Below, piece after piece: positions 12,201 through 22,800 of a DNA stretch of 64,000 bases (its first letter is position 1; each line of letters begins with the position of its first letter). The DNA lies in contig JAQGBZ010000139.1 in NCBI GenBank assembly GCA_034687125.1, forward strand, positions 1 through 64,000, given 5' to 3'. This stretch comes from Neelides folsomi (lineage: Eukaryota; Arthropoda; Collembola; Neelipleona; Neelidae). The position numbers were made by a program, and so were the translations under genes. The notes below the pieces were generated by a model. The model made no database searches. It saw nothing but the letters and a program-made list of their open reading frames with translations, and had not been told where the DNA came from.

Positions 12201-13231
12201 GGGGTTTTAGCATTTGGAGGAACTTTCTTGGCCAAATTGCTCGGCGATATTTTCCCTGTACTAAAATCAAGCTTTAAACATTTTCTTAATGGATCTTGAC
12301 CGTTGACCGCTTATTATAATAATTTTTCCTAGGCTGCACTTTTACTCGTTGGAACATTGCTTGGTCCAACTCTTGGGATATTCTCTCTTGGAATGTTTTT
12401 TCCATGGGCTAATACAATTGTGAGTAAAACCAAATTAATCGAGAACCAAAGATAATTAAAATATACCATTTTATTAAAACAATTATTATAATTTTCAATC
12501 TGTTTAAATTAATTTTAAATAAATATAATAATATGTTTGTACAGGGATCATTTTTGGGAATGATCGGGGGTCTTGTTTTGATGTTATTCTTGGCAGTTGG
12601 TTCAACAATAGCCGAAAATCAAAAATTACTTCCTAATCAAAAGCTCCCTTTAAGTATTGAAGGATGCGAAGTGGTAAACTCCACACTTTCCATCAGTCCT
12701 TTTCTCGACACGAGTTGGAAGGACGGGGACGACAGCGACCTCATTAAATTCCTTTCTCTCTCTTCCACTTGGTTCCCCGGGCTCGGATTCATCTCCACCC
12801 TTGTTCTCGGATTACTCTTCACGTAACCCGAAACTCTTGCTTTAATTAATTGCATGCTAAAAATCCGATTTTCCAGCCTTTTCTCAACTCCCTTCGTTGA
12901 ACGAGTGCGAGTGGATAGTCGACTTATTTCTCCGCCCATTTTAAAACTCTATAAGAAATTGCTACCATCAAAATACGTCAACAGCTTTGTAAAGTACGAA
13001 GATTCAGATAAAACTCCGAAAATTTTGGCTTCCTCTTTGGTACTTGATGTAAACAATTTATTTATATTTCAGAATATTTCAATAATATTATTAAGTGGTA
13101 TAACTTTATAAAACATTATTTGAATATCATTTCAGAGAGAATTTTCAACGTTGAGAAAAGATGAAGCTGACGAGGATTATACAGTCACTGGTTTCTCAAG
13201 CGGAAAGTTTGACCTTAAAATTAATCATTAA
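9228..13231 (+). CDS. SLC5-family sodium/solute symporter (SMVT/SMCT type)
   Basis: Fifteen exons join in frame to 621 aa: 9228-9427, 9543-9702, 9795-9860, 9974-10025, 10123-10190, 10237-10391, 10474-10614, 11614-11722, 11800-11863, 11948-11993, 12077-12257, 12333-12419, 12545-12822, 12877-13039, 13136-13231. The protein is a multipass plasma-membrane transporter using the Na+ gradient. It is closest by eye to the multivitamin/monocarboxylate branch (SLC5A6, A8, A12): GGLKAVLWTDALQ, MDPDPRTRQTFWT, QGQVQRYVS, PGLFVAGITAASLSTVSSA and LGIFSLGMFFPWANT all have counterparts. Residues 11-66 hold a first membrane segment and the SSEDLLMGGRKM stretch shared by the family. Substrate cannot be told from sequence; biotin/pantothenate or short-chain monocarboxylates are possible. 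Intron 7 (about 1 kb) is far larger than the others. The tail is charged and ends KINH. Confidence 0.93.
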
Positions 13232-13506
13232 AATTGTAAATAAAATTATATATTTTTATATGATCACTTCACGATGTTTTTATTTTATTTTCCCGTGTCC
13301 TAACTGACCTAAATGCCTCAACCCTCAACACACATTTAGCCATTTTGGTAGTAAGTTAAAAAGTCATAGGGATTACTTCAATAATCTTTTTTTGTAACTT
13401 GTAATGGAGGATATATTGGCAGATAGTCCAATAATAGTGTTAATCTTTATTCATATATGGGAATTCATTTTAATCTATTATTATTATTAACGTTATAACT
13501 TCTAAA

Positions 13507-14235
13507 ATGACTTTTATTAATTATTATATTCTGAGATTAACTCTTTTCCACTTTGTGGTCATTTCATCATGCGACTTTTACAAAGACATGGTAAATCTGC
13601 ACAATTCATTTCGAAGCGGTCACTGTGCTCCTCCATTAATCATGGGATCAAGATTGAACGGCATGGCGAAGCGATACGCTGAAAAATTAGCAAAAGGTTT
13701 TCCAAAGATTCCAATTCCTTCAAATAACTCTTATCGCTTCGGAGAAAACATTTTTATTTTCACTGTGAGTAATAAGGATAAGTTTGACCCAAATATCTGA
13801 AATAGTGATGGCCGGAGCTGAAAATTTCTTTCAACATCGTGAGATTTCAGGTCAAAACATTCCAACTGATTCTTCACATAAATTGTTTGGGCCTCCACAA
13901 AGAAAGTTGGATGCGGAAAGGCGACGAATACCAAAACTCTAAAAGACAAAAACAAGTCCTTCAGAGGAATCTACGTGTTGGTGTGCAATTATTGGCCTAA
14001 AGGGAACGTCTTTGGGGAATATTTGAGAAATGTCCAAGAACATGGTTTTGTAAATTATCAAAATGACCTAATGGATTTGGAACCGCTATATCCTGATTTG
14101 AAGGAATTCCCATCTATTGAGTTTGACATTATGTCAACTGGAATCAAAAATTCGTTTACATCTGTCTTTCTTATTAATTTACATTATTGTTATTATATTG
14201 CAATGTCATTTCATTTTAGATTGACTATGAATTGA
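13507..14235 (+). pseudogene. CAP-domain (GLIPR2/GAPR-1-like) gene, apparently broken
   Basis: CAP/SCP proteins are usually secreted or membrane-associated. Here 13507-13764 is an intact first exon: hydrophobic leader, HNSFRSG, then RFGENIF, ending at a good GTGAGT donor in phase 0. The recognisable continuation from 13805 (MAGAENFFQHREI) is in a different frame from the only AG available, which would give TGA at once. The core motif region is hit by TGA at 13867-13869 and TAA at 13879-13881, in the frame that continues as IVWASTKKVGCGKA and then VCNYWPKGNVFGEYL. No GT-AG pair removes the stops and keeps the conserved core. The order and spacing of blocks are otherwise normal, and the 3' half stays open to 14233. 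I read it as a recently decayed gene. A sequencing error cluster is the alternative. Confidence 0.65.
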
Positions 14236-14697
14236 ATTAAATAAATTTAAAAAAGTATGCTCATTATAAATTATTGATTCTTCCATATTGAACAACATCT
14301 AGTGTTATTAATTTTCACAAAATCTGATAAAGCACATTGTCATTGCAAACATTTTGGCATTCGAAATACGATTTCATTATCTAATCAGAATTCTTTCAAA
14401 GTTGTTAGTTATTACGAGTTATGAATGGCATTTAACAATGGCATTGAATGAGTAATTTGACGATAAGAGTGGTACCTAATCTTCAATGACTTCAATGTAT
14501 CGTATAATTAATATTACTCAAATATGTCTGACGATTCCCAATTACATTTTCCATATTAAAATAACGTCCTCTTTTACAACAAAATATTTAATTTCATAAA
14601 GTCTAAAGTTCCTTTATTTTTTTAGAATTTTTTTTATTAAATAGTATATTTTTTTTATTATAATTGGATTTACCATTTTTAAAGACGTTTACTTATC
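14236..14697. other. Intergenic, nothing recognised
   Basis: AT-rich spacer with poly-T tracts between the CAP remnant and the clarin-like gene; no open frame of note. Confidence 0.6.
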
Positions 14698-15944
14698 ATG
14701 GCCGCGAGAAAGCTTCAAGTTTACATTTACTCAACTATTCTTTTTTGCTGCTTGTCGATCATCATTTGTGGAGTTTCACTCGGGACGAAAAATTGGTTCT
14801 CTTCTGAAGCTAACAATGGAAAAGGGATAAATGGCGGGCCAGCAGTCCAAACGACTGTTAATTATGGTCTATTTAGCGGAAAGAAAATAGTCGAAACTTC
14901 ATTAAATCAAAAAGAAACTAAAAATGATTTACAAAGTAATTTCCACTATTTATTAAATAAATCAAAACATGTCATTTTACTTAAACTTAAATTGTATGTT
15001 ACTTAAATGACTGTGTTATGAATATATTATCTGGTTTTTTCAGTTGTTTGCCTTCCATCTGAAGCCATTTGCATGTTTAGTTGTGGAGTTAATAAAGAAG
15101 CAAGAGAAAACATTCTCAGAGATTTACATAAAAAGGGAGAAACTGCTATTCAGTGCTCTGTCTCTGATGACACTCTTCGGCTTCGGTTGGATGACAACGA
15201 TTCAACTTTGGAAGATACTACAACTGAAGAATCAACTCCAGGAGAAGTTAAAGTGAAATTTCTTTCATTTGGTCTTTGGCTTTCGACCCTCATCTTTCTT
15301 TTTATCGGAATGATTTTCTCTGCCGTTGGAATTGTCTTGGCTCTTTACAATACATACAGATCACCGTTTCAACCTATTTTGTCCGTCATGGGACTTTATG
15401 TTTGGAATTCTATTGCAGGTAACGTTTAACAAATTAATTATTAATTATCTTCTCCATCACTTAAGAAAATGATAGTTTACTCAACTTTAATGTATAAATT
15501 ACAATTATATTTATTATTAAAAATAATATTTTATTTAGCCGGATGTATTTTACTGGCGCTGATCATTTATGGAGCAACCTTTGCTTCCAGTTTAAAAGAT
15601 AACGCTGCTATTCGGGAAACTCTCCTGACCAAATCTACACAACATTTGTCTTCTGAGGGCAATGGATCTTTGGGTTTTTCTTATTGGTTAGTCAAAATTG
15701 TTAAAGATGTTCTTTCTTTTGATCATTTTCTCAAATACTATCTTGAGATTAGTAAATATAATCAAATTAAGCCTCTATACTTTAAAGATGTTTTATTGAT
15801 AGGATTCTTATTCTCGCTTTCTTTTTCAATGCGGCTAATGTGGGGATCCTTAAATACCGTTCTTGGAAAATTAATCAAGTGAATAGAGTTACTGACGTTT
15901 TTATTGAGGACGAAGATAAAACCGGAGAAAACATTCTTTTTTAA
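14698..15944 (+). CDS. Clarin-like four-transmembrane protein
   Basis: Four exons (14698-14935, 15044-15418, 15539-15686, 15803-15944) give 300 aa. Membrane segments lie at about residues 9-30, 154-181, 191-222 and 255-274, the clarin/tetraspan arrangement with a large first extracellular loop. The NYGLFSGKK motif after TM1 matches the YGLFxG motif of clarins, and YNTYRSPFQPILSVMGLY after TM2 matches their YNxxxxPFxxxxGPxGLY. Clarins are needed for hair-cell and photoreceptor synapses in vertebrates; invertebrate roles are poorly known. The first loop is longer than in human clarin-1 (about 120 residues) and contains an acidic Ser/Thr stretch (DDNDSTLEDTTTEEST) plus several cysteines (VCLPSEAICMFSC). 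The cytoplasmic tail is acidic. Frames and phases agree across all junctions. Confidence 0.8.
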
Positions 15945-16646
15945 TAAAATTAATTTTAAATATTTACCTACTTTTATTCAACCTTACAAATACATAAATC
16001 AAATGATTAGTCAGAATTTTGTAAAATAAATAATATATCAATATCAATACGCTTTAATTTAATTTTTTATGATTTGTTACATATTCACTTCCTCTTACAT
16101 TCTGAAATTGAATTGTAGATCATGTTTATTAAACATTGACATTAGTTATGACATATCGTTAATTGTGTTGGGAGATGGAAAGAAACGAGTTGACAATTTG
16201 GGAACATTGAGAAATATAAGTTGAGCTAGAGTTTATGAGCTGAATTGTATAGAACTTTTCATGTGGAATCTTCTATATTTACAATTTCTGCACTACCTTT
16301 TATTTTTGTTCTCAATTGTTCGATCTGGTAAAGGCGGCAGGCGAATTTATATCTTTTTCTACAATTTTATTGAAATTTCTAATTACATTTTCTGATTTAT
16401 ATATATATTTCTCTTATCACTGTCTACTATTTAACTAAAATACACTAAAATTAATTAATGTAATAAAAGGAAAATTCATAGGAATTATTTCTGTTTTTTC
16501 ATTTAGGCTTTTATATTTTGCTATATATTTTAGTGGATTTAATCATATTTCTCTAAATATTTACAGTGTTTTATCTTAAATATAACATTATAATTACTAT
16601 CTCTTAAAATTGATATAAACTCAATAGTATAAATTGTCAAAATACG
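15945..16646. other. Intergenic, nothing recognised
   Basis: AT-rich, low-complexity spacer. The last part before 16647 is the Hikeshi promoter and leader. Confidence 0.6.
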
Positions 16647-17437
16647 ATGACATCCAATATTTTCGGCCTAATTGTATCGGGGAGATTGGTAAGAATCATT
16701 ATCAAGTATTCATATAATGGAACAATGGAAAAATTTAAAAAGTTTGGTATTGAAAGAAATTTTTTTAATTTCAGGTCCAAACAGACTTTGAGCAAATTCC
16801 TACAGATCCTTTAAAGTTCGTGTTAAGAATCCCGAGGGCCGACGAGATCAATCACATCGTTCTGTTCTTAACCGGTAGTCAAGAACTTCCACCCTTCACA
16901 GGTGCTCAAATTTACTTCTGTTGGCCTGACCCACAAGGTCACGAAGTTTGGCATCTACTCGGATATATTTCAAACGACAAGCCTTCAGCGATCTTCAAAA
17001 TATCAAATTTAAAGCGAACGGATCAATCTTCACTTCTTCCGAAATCCTTCTTTGGATCAAACCCTGTCATGACAAATGCCCAAATTGGAATTTGTGTCGA
17101 GAACATGGACGTGGTTAGAAATTCAACTCCAGCTGCAATGACTGATCCTTCAAAACTCCCCATATTTGTAGAATTTACAGAGAAAATGCTTAACAATTTT
17201 GTCAATTACTTGGGTTCTTTTAGTGGACATCAGAGCACGATTTCAATGGAGACAGTTCTTTCGTGGTATGTTTTCATCCAATGATAAACTCATTTAAACT
17301 GTTAATAACTTTTAAAAATTATTATTATAAGATATGAAACAATATTGAATGATGGCTAAATGATTAGGTTATACTTTTAATTTAGGTATGAGAATTTCAA
17401 AAGAAGACTACAAGTTGACCCTTATTTTTGGAGATGA
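16647..17437 (+). CDS. hikeshi: Hikeshi (OPI10 family), HSP70 nuclear import carrier
   Basis: Three exons (16647-16688, 16775-17265, 17386-17437) give 194 aa, against 197 in human Hikeshi. Hikeshi carries HSP70 into the nucleus during heat stress through FG-nucleoporins. Matches include the N-terminal FGLIVSGRLVQTDF, INHIVLFLTG, YFCWPDPQGHEVWHLLGY, KPSAIFKISNLK, NAQIGICVE, EFTEKMLNNFVNY and the end SWYENFKRRLQVDPYFWR. Introns split after SGRL and within the Trp codon of WYENF. The N-terminus has four residues (MTSN) before the conserved IFG. Nothing is missing or unusual. Confidence 0.95.
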
Positions 17438-18589
17438 AGAAACAAAATTAATAATATGTCATTAAAATATTATTTATATTTAATATGTATCCGGCCCATG
17501 TATATTTTAACTTTACTTACATATAGATTTACCAAAACTTTTATTACCTATCGAACGCTTAATTGGTTTCACTTCATAATACAGATGTATCGCCGGGTAT
17601 CTATGTAAAACATTGCTTGTTTATAATTGTTTTGCTATATGTCAAATATCGATTCTCTCATGATATTCTCTTGCCAATTTCTATCTGTAAAACACCTCAT
17701 TTTCTCCCAAATCTCAATAAACCACTTAAAGTGAAAATCATCATCATTTTCCTTCTTTTCCTTTTTCTCCTCGACCTCAACTTGCACTTAGCTTTCCTTC
17801 TAAGTCGTCGAAACAACAGATACTTGCTCTATATATGAATAAAAATTGACTACAAATTTTAATATTGTGGCAACTTTTCTTTTTATTCTTCAAAATACTC
17901 TTCAATTGAAGTTCAATCCCATCAAAATTAAATCGAATAGAATGAATTTATTTACAAATGATGATTTTAATTTTAAACGTTCTTTTGTAATTAAATGATA
18001 AATAATTGATTTTTTCTTTCATTGTGAACAAACTTTTATTAAAACTTTTGATCATAGACAATGTATAGACTATCATTAGACTAGGAAATAGATTTGGTAA
18101 TAGATTACTGACTTCTCATAGTTTATTTCAAGAAAAATATTAAATCAATTAAAATTGAATATGGAACATAGCACACTTAAAACAACAAACTCAAACACCA
18201 TGCAATGACCACAAATATAAAAAAACTTAACAAAATAGAAAGTATAAAATATTTATGACTAATTTGCAATTAAGCTTTAAATTCATAACTAATAACTTTA
18301 TGAAAAAGACAAGATCGAATATTAATTAAAAAAATATTGCAAATGCCACAATTATTTTAACATGAATATTAAAATCATATTGCACATAATGACTTTTAAG
18401 TAGTGCACTTTTTACGTTTTTACAGACTGATAATCACTAACTGGAATTCTAAAAATTTTAATCCTATCGCATAAATCTATAAATCTTAATTACAAATTAT
18501 AATTAACTTGAAATAGCTAACTTAAGTATTTTTCGAACTTGACTAAAATGTTGACAAGTTTAGTTTACAATCTTCTTACATACCAAATA

Positions 18590-18704
18590 TACAGCCCATT
18601 TACTTTGTAGTGTTCTTTTTTAAATTCCTAATAATACTACTTTAATAATACTTCCTTAGTTATAAGGAATTTAAAAAAGAGCACTACAAAGTAAATGGGC
18701 TGTA
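18590..18704. repeat. 40-bp stem inverted repeat (hairpin)
   Basis: Arms 18590-18629 and 18665-18704 match as reverse complements at 39 of 40 positions around a 35-nt loop. The single difference is T at 18613 opposite G, a G:U pair if the + strand is transcribed. No flanking target-site duplication is obvious. Confidence 0.85.
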
Positions 18705-18728
18705 CATACTACGTACATGTTAATATTA

Positions 18729-18864
18729 TACTACTCGTGAGTACGGGAGTTGTCAAAATTCCCTTTACGACTACCTTGCATTCTTTTCTCAAATTATTCA
18801 GTATGTCACATTTTGCACTTTAATTGATAACGGATTTTGACAACTCTCGTGCTCATGAGTAGTA
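18729..18864. repeat. 33-bp stem inverted repeat (hairpin)
   Basis: Arms 18729-18761 and 18832-18864 pair along 33 positions around a 70-nt loop. The four non-Watson-Crick positions (18737, 18742, 18746, 18760) are all G:U in a + strand RNA. It begins 24 bp after the previous hairpin and is unrelated to it in sequence. Confidence 0.8.
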
Positions 18865-19862
18865 GACAGTGATTATTATTCATATTTAGTATCTTATTAA
18901 TAATTCTTATAAGTACTTTTAATATATATTATATTTGCTTCACATATGAGTCTGAATAAATACTTTTCCGCAAGAATACATTATTTTTAAAGACGAAAAT
19001 TTTCATCCCAAGTTAAAGCAAATAAATTAAGTGTGATTGGATTGCATTTAAAGTGACATTAATTGCATTTTTTTTTATATAATATTCATTTATCTTACTA
19101 CTTATATATTTAAGTTAATTAAGATATGCTACCTCATAATTCCATTTAAATTCAAAATTACTTCTTTCTGTTCCCACTAGTCCATCATAGATGTGTAGGT
19201 AAAATTGTCGCGAGTTGGCTTCAATGGACGTTGAAGATTCATAACGAGATTTGATGTGAGCATTTAAGCTAAACTCTAAAAAATTGGACTACTTGTCATA
19301 TATTTATTATATATAATTCTGGTTCAAATAGGATTTATAAATTCTGATCTTCATTTACCCTCCTTTCCAATTTACAATTCTTTCGCTTTTATCTTCATAA
19401 ATATCGTGTTTCTTATTAACTGACTATTTATCTCATGAAATTTTGTACATCCTTAACATACATTTACGTATAATAACGCTTACATACATACGTGTAAATA
19501 TTTCTACTATTTATATATTTTATAATGAGGGAATATTGATAATAATACTCTTAAACCTAAATTTCTCCTATACTCATCTGCCACCAAGCATAATAAAAGA
19601 GATAAGTATATGTACCAGTAAGAAATTTTTTAAATTTACTTTCTAATATTAATCTACAAAAATTGTTTAAAAGGAAATTGACCATTTGTGTATAAGTAGT
19701 AAATAATTAAATTCGTACTATTAAGTAAGTCTCTCGATTGGTGCAGTCAAAAATAAGTATTTAAAATTGAACACAAAAACAAGTCTAAACACAATAAATC
19801 TGTGTTCTTATATATAAGAGTTTAAAAAAGTAGAGGAATATTTAAAATGAGAATGTGTAGTT

Positions 19863-22800
19863 TCAAACTGATAGAAAGTTTTTCACTCTTTTCATCTCCT
19901 TGTGCGATTCCAATGCACTTGCAGGGAGGGTGGAAACAGTAGCGACGGCACTGGCAACTTCGTCGTTTCCATCGAACGAACCATTGAGACCGTTTGGTGC
20001 GCCAAAGGGAGGGAGTTCGTCTTTTGGATCTCCACGAAATGGCTTCTATAATTATTTATGGAACATTTTTTAATTATTATTTTTTAATTTAAGTTTTAAT
20101 TATCTAAGTTAAATTAAGATAAATAAAATACCTTTCCAATGACTGCAATAGGCACAACACCAGACACTTGGGCAACTCGATGTTCAACGAGGTAAAACAT
20201 ATATTCGTCATATAGAAGACGTAATAGATGAAATGAACCGAAGCTCGCAGCACTTCGAAGTGTCAAATCCCGAATGACGAGTGAGCTATAAAATAATTTT
20301 AAAATAATGTTTAATGAAATTAAAAATAATTACAAATTGGTAATTTGGAAATTCGAAAATGTTTCACTTTACCTGTAGAAAGACCATTTAAGAAGGAAAT
20401 GTCGAGCGGCATGGACGAATTTCTCAGAAGCTTCATGAGGCAAAAGAACGCGGTCGACGACACGATGAAGCCAAGCCGCCCATTCCTCAAGAGATTGCTG
20501 TTGGGCCAATGTTGATTTGAAATCCGCTTCAAGACTTCCTACAATCTCCCCTTCACATCCGCATACCCATGAAGCCTAATAAATAATTAAATATATAAAA
20601 TATAATTAAATAATTGCATTATTTTATAAGAAAGTTTTCCGTTTAACTTACTTGTTCCTCCACATTGTGGAAATCCACACGATTGAGATCGGAAAGCATT
20701 TGAGTTATCTGTGTTTGGTTCTGAAGGACTGCTCGAGCCGCTTGGGCCAAATGATTCAATGATGTGTATCGACGGAGAGTTTGAGCCAAGGCGTTCACAA
20801 CGGAAACTTTGACTCCAAGTATAAATGAAGGATATCCTGTCATTCCAGAAGAAACTCCTCCTTCCAATCCTTTAGCAAAGTTTCGAATTGCTTGAGTCAT
20901 CGCACCTAAAAATGTAATATTCATTTACAATTAGTTTAAGTTATTTTGAATGGTTGTACCCTAGTTCATAATATTTAATTAGGTAATTTACTTGGAATGG
21001 GCCTTAGAACATCAGGAAGAAGAATTCCAACAATATTTTGATAAAATTGAAAATCAGCATCTCTGACAAATTCTTGAACTTCTTTCACAGAGCAAAGAAG
21101 ATCCAACTTGGTCCTATAAAATTAAAGCAGAATAATAAGAATTCAAGTTGAAAACAATACCTACATTGTAAAGCTATGAATCACACTAGTTATGTACTTA
21201 AGTAAAACTATTCAAATATTAATTGGGCATTAAGATAGGATGTCAAATTACTTTGGTAAAATCCTATTGTAATCGCTGGCCGAGACTGTGCAAATGACTT
21301 GTTGAGACAAAGAAGTTTCTCCAGCTCGCCAAAACGCTCGCCAGTTTGATTCGATAGAGGAAAGTTGAAAATGCATCACGAGTTCCAGCACATTCTAAAA
21401 ACAATTTTAACAATTCAAAATATTACATCTTTATTTACAATTTACAACTTATAAATCTTATAAATCATGTCATCAAGAGTGTCTAAAGTCTAAATAAATA
21501 ATATTATGTACAAACCTCGCAATGATCTCTGTAAAGACTTCTGAAAATAAGTAAATCATCTCCACAGATTCCATCTGGAATGACTGCATTAAAATCGATG
21601 TCAGGAAAGTCATCCAAAACGTGAGTCGGATCCCCAAGATATTGCTAAAATATTAAATAAAAAACAATAGAATAAAGACAATAAATAAATTTTTATAATG
21701 TGATATCTGTTTTTGAATTCTTACAAGGACTGATATGGTGTCTGTTGAAATTCCATTAGTGTGCTGAATTTCTCCATCGGATTTCATCTTTGGTCTCTTG
21801 GCTGGATGAAGCCCCGTCCCATTCTTTCCAAATCCATTTTGAGCTGGGAGATCTTCTTCTCCAATAGCATTAAGGGCCGAAGAGGGTTTGAGCCTGATTC
21901 CATAATAGTGATATTTTGAGTTCCCACGAGTTCCGAGTCTTCGAGTTCGTAAGCCAAGGAAAACCGATCGGATGAGCTTGCCAAATGAAGCTGCATTGAC
22001 TGGATCAATCTTGTGATCGTTGCAGTGACGAAGGTAATGACTGTATAAAGTGGACCGTGGAAGACTCACGCCTTCAGCTGTTTCATAATTTTCAAGCAAC
22101 CACGTCACCTAATTATAATAAAAAATTAAGTTTTATTAAATGTCGCACTAATTTAATTTATAGGATTGTTTGATTAAGTTACAGTGTTATGCTAATACCG
22201 TTGCAGGAGAAACTCTGTTAGCATGTGCAAGCGATTGTTGACCGTCTAAGCCTTCGATAGAATTCCCATTGGACGTTGGAGTTCCTCCGTTTCCAGTAGT
22301 TGTTCCCACCATATACGAAACTTCTCCATCCTATATTATTCATTAAAATAAAATTAATAAAAGAATACCCAAATAAAAAGGTTCAAAGTTACTAAATCAT
22401 GATAGTAGGTAATCATTTTACTTGATAAGTAACGGCAGTTGAACCAGTTGTTGAATAATACTGAGCTGAACCAGCCGAATACATTTGACCACCCTCAGCC
22501 ACCGTGTAAACAGGATATGACCTATTCAATAATGTTAGTATTCGAACATAAGTAATGCAAAAAATCACACTAGAAAAATAAAGACAATTAATATCATTAC
22601 ATTGTTTGCCCATTAGCAGTAGCTGCCGCCGCCGCGGCATACAACGTCTGCTCTTCTGATCCTTCAACATAAGTCACATAAGAAGTTGCTCCTTCATCTT
22701 CTAAGCTTTCACCCTCTAAAAATAAAATTCATGTTAAATTGTATCTTATTCTAACTATGTAGTACCTCAGGTACTAGCCATTTGATATATAAATACTCAT

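Larger units (their letters stand above)
17438..19862. other. Intergenic between convergent Hikeshi and RFX, with two hairpins
   Basis: Very AT-rich, with no convincing open frame. The two long inverted repeats at 18590-18704 and 18729-18864 are listed separately. Both neighbouring genes end here, so the space is not a promoter for either. Confidence 0.6.

Noticed and set aside
13867-13881. Selenocysteine or stop-codon readthrough in the CAP gene
   Set aside because: One stop is TAA, not only TGA, the upstream junction is also out of phase, and other genes in the window use TAA, TGA and TAG as normal stops. Decay is simpler.
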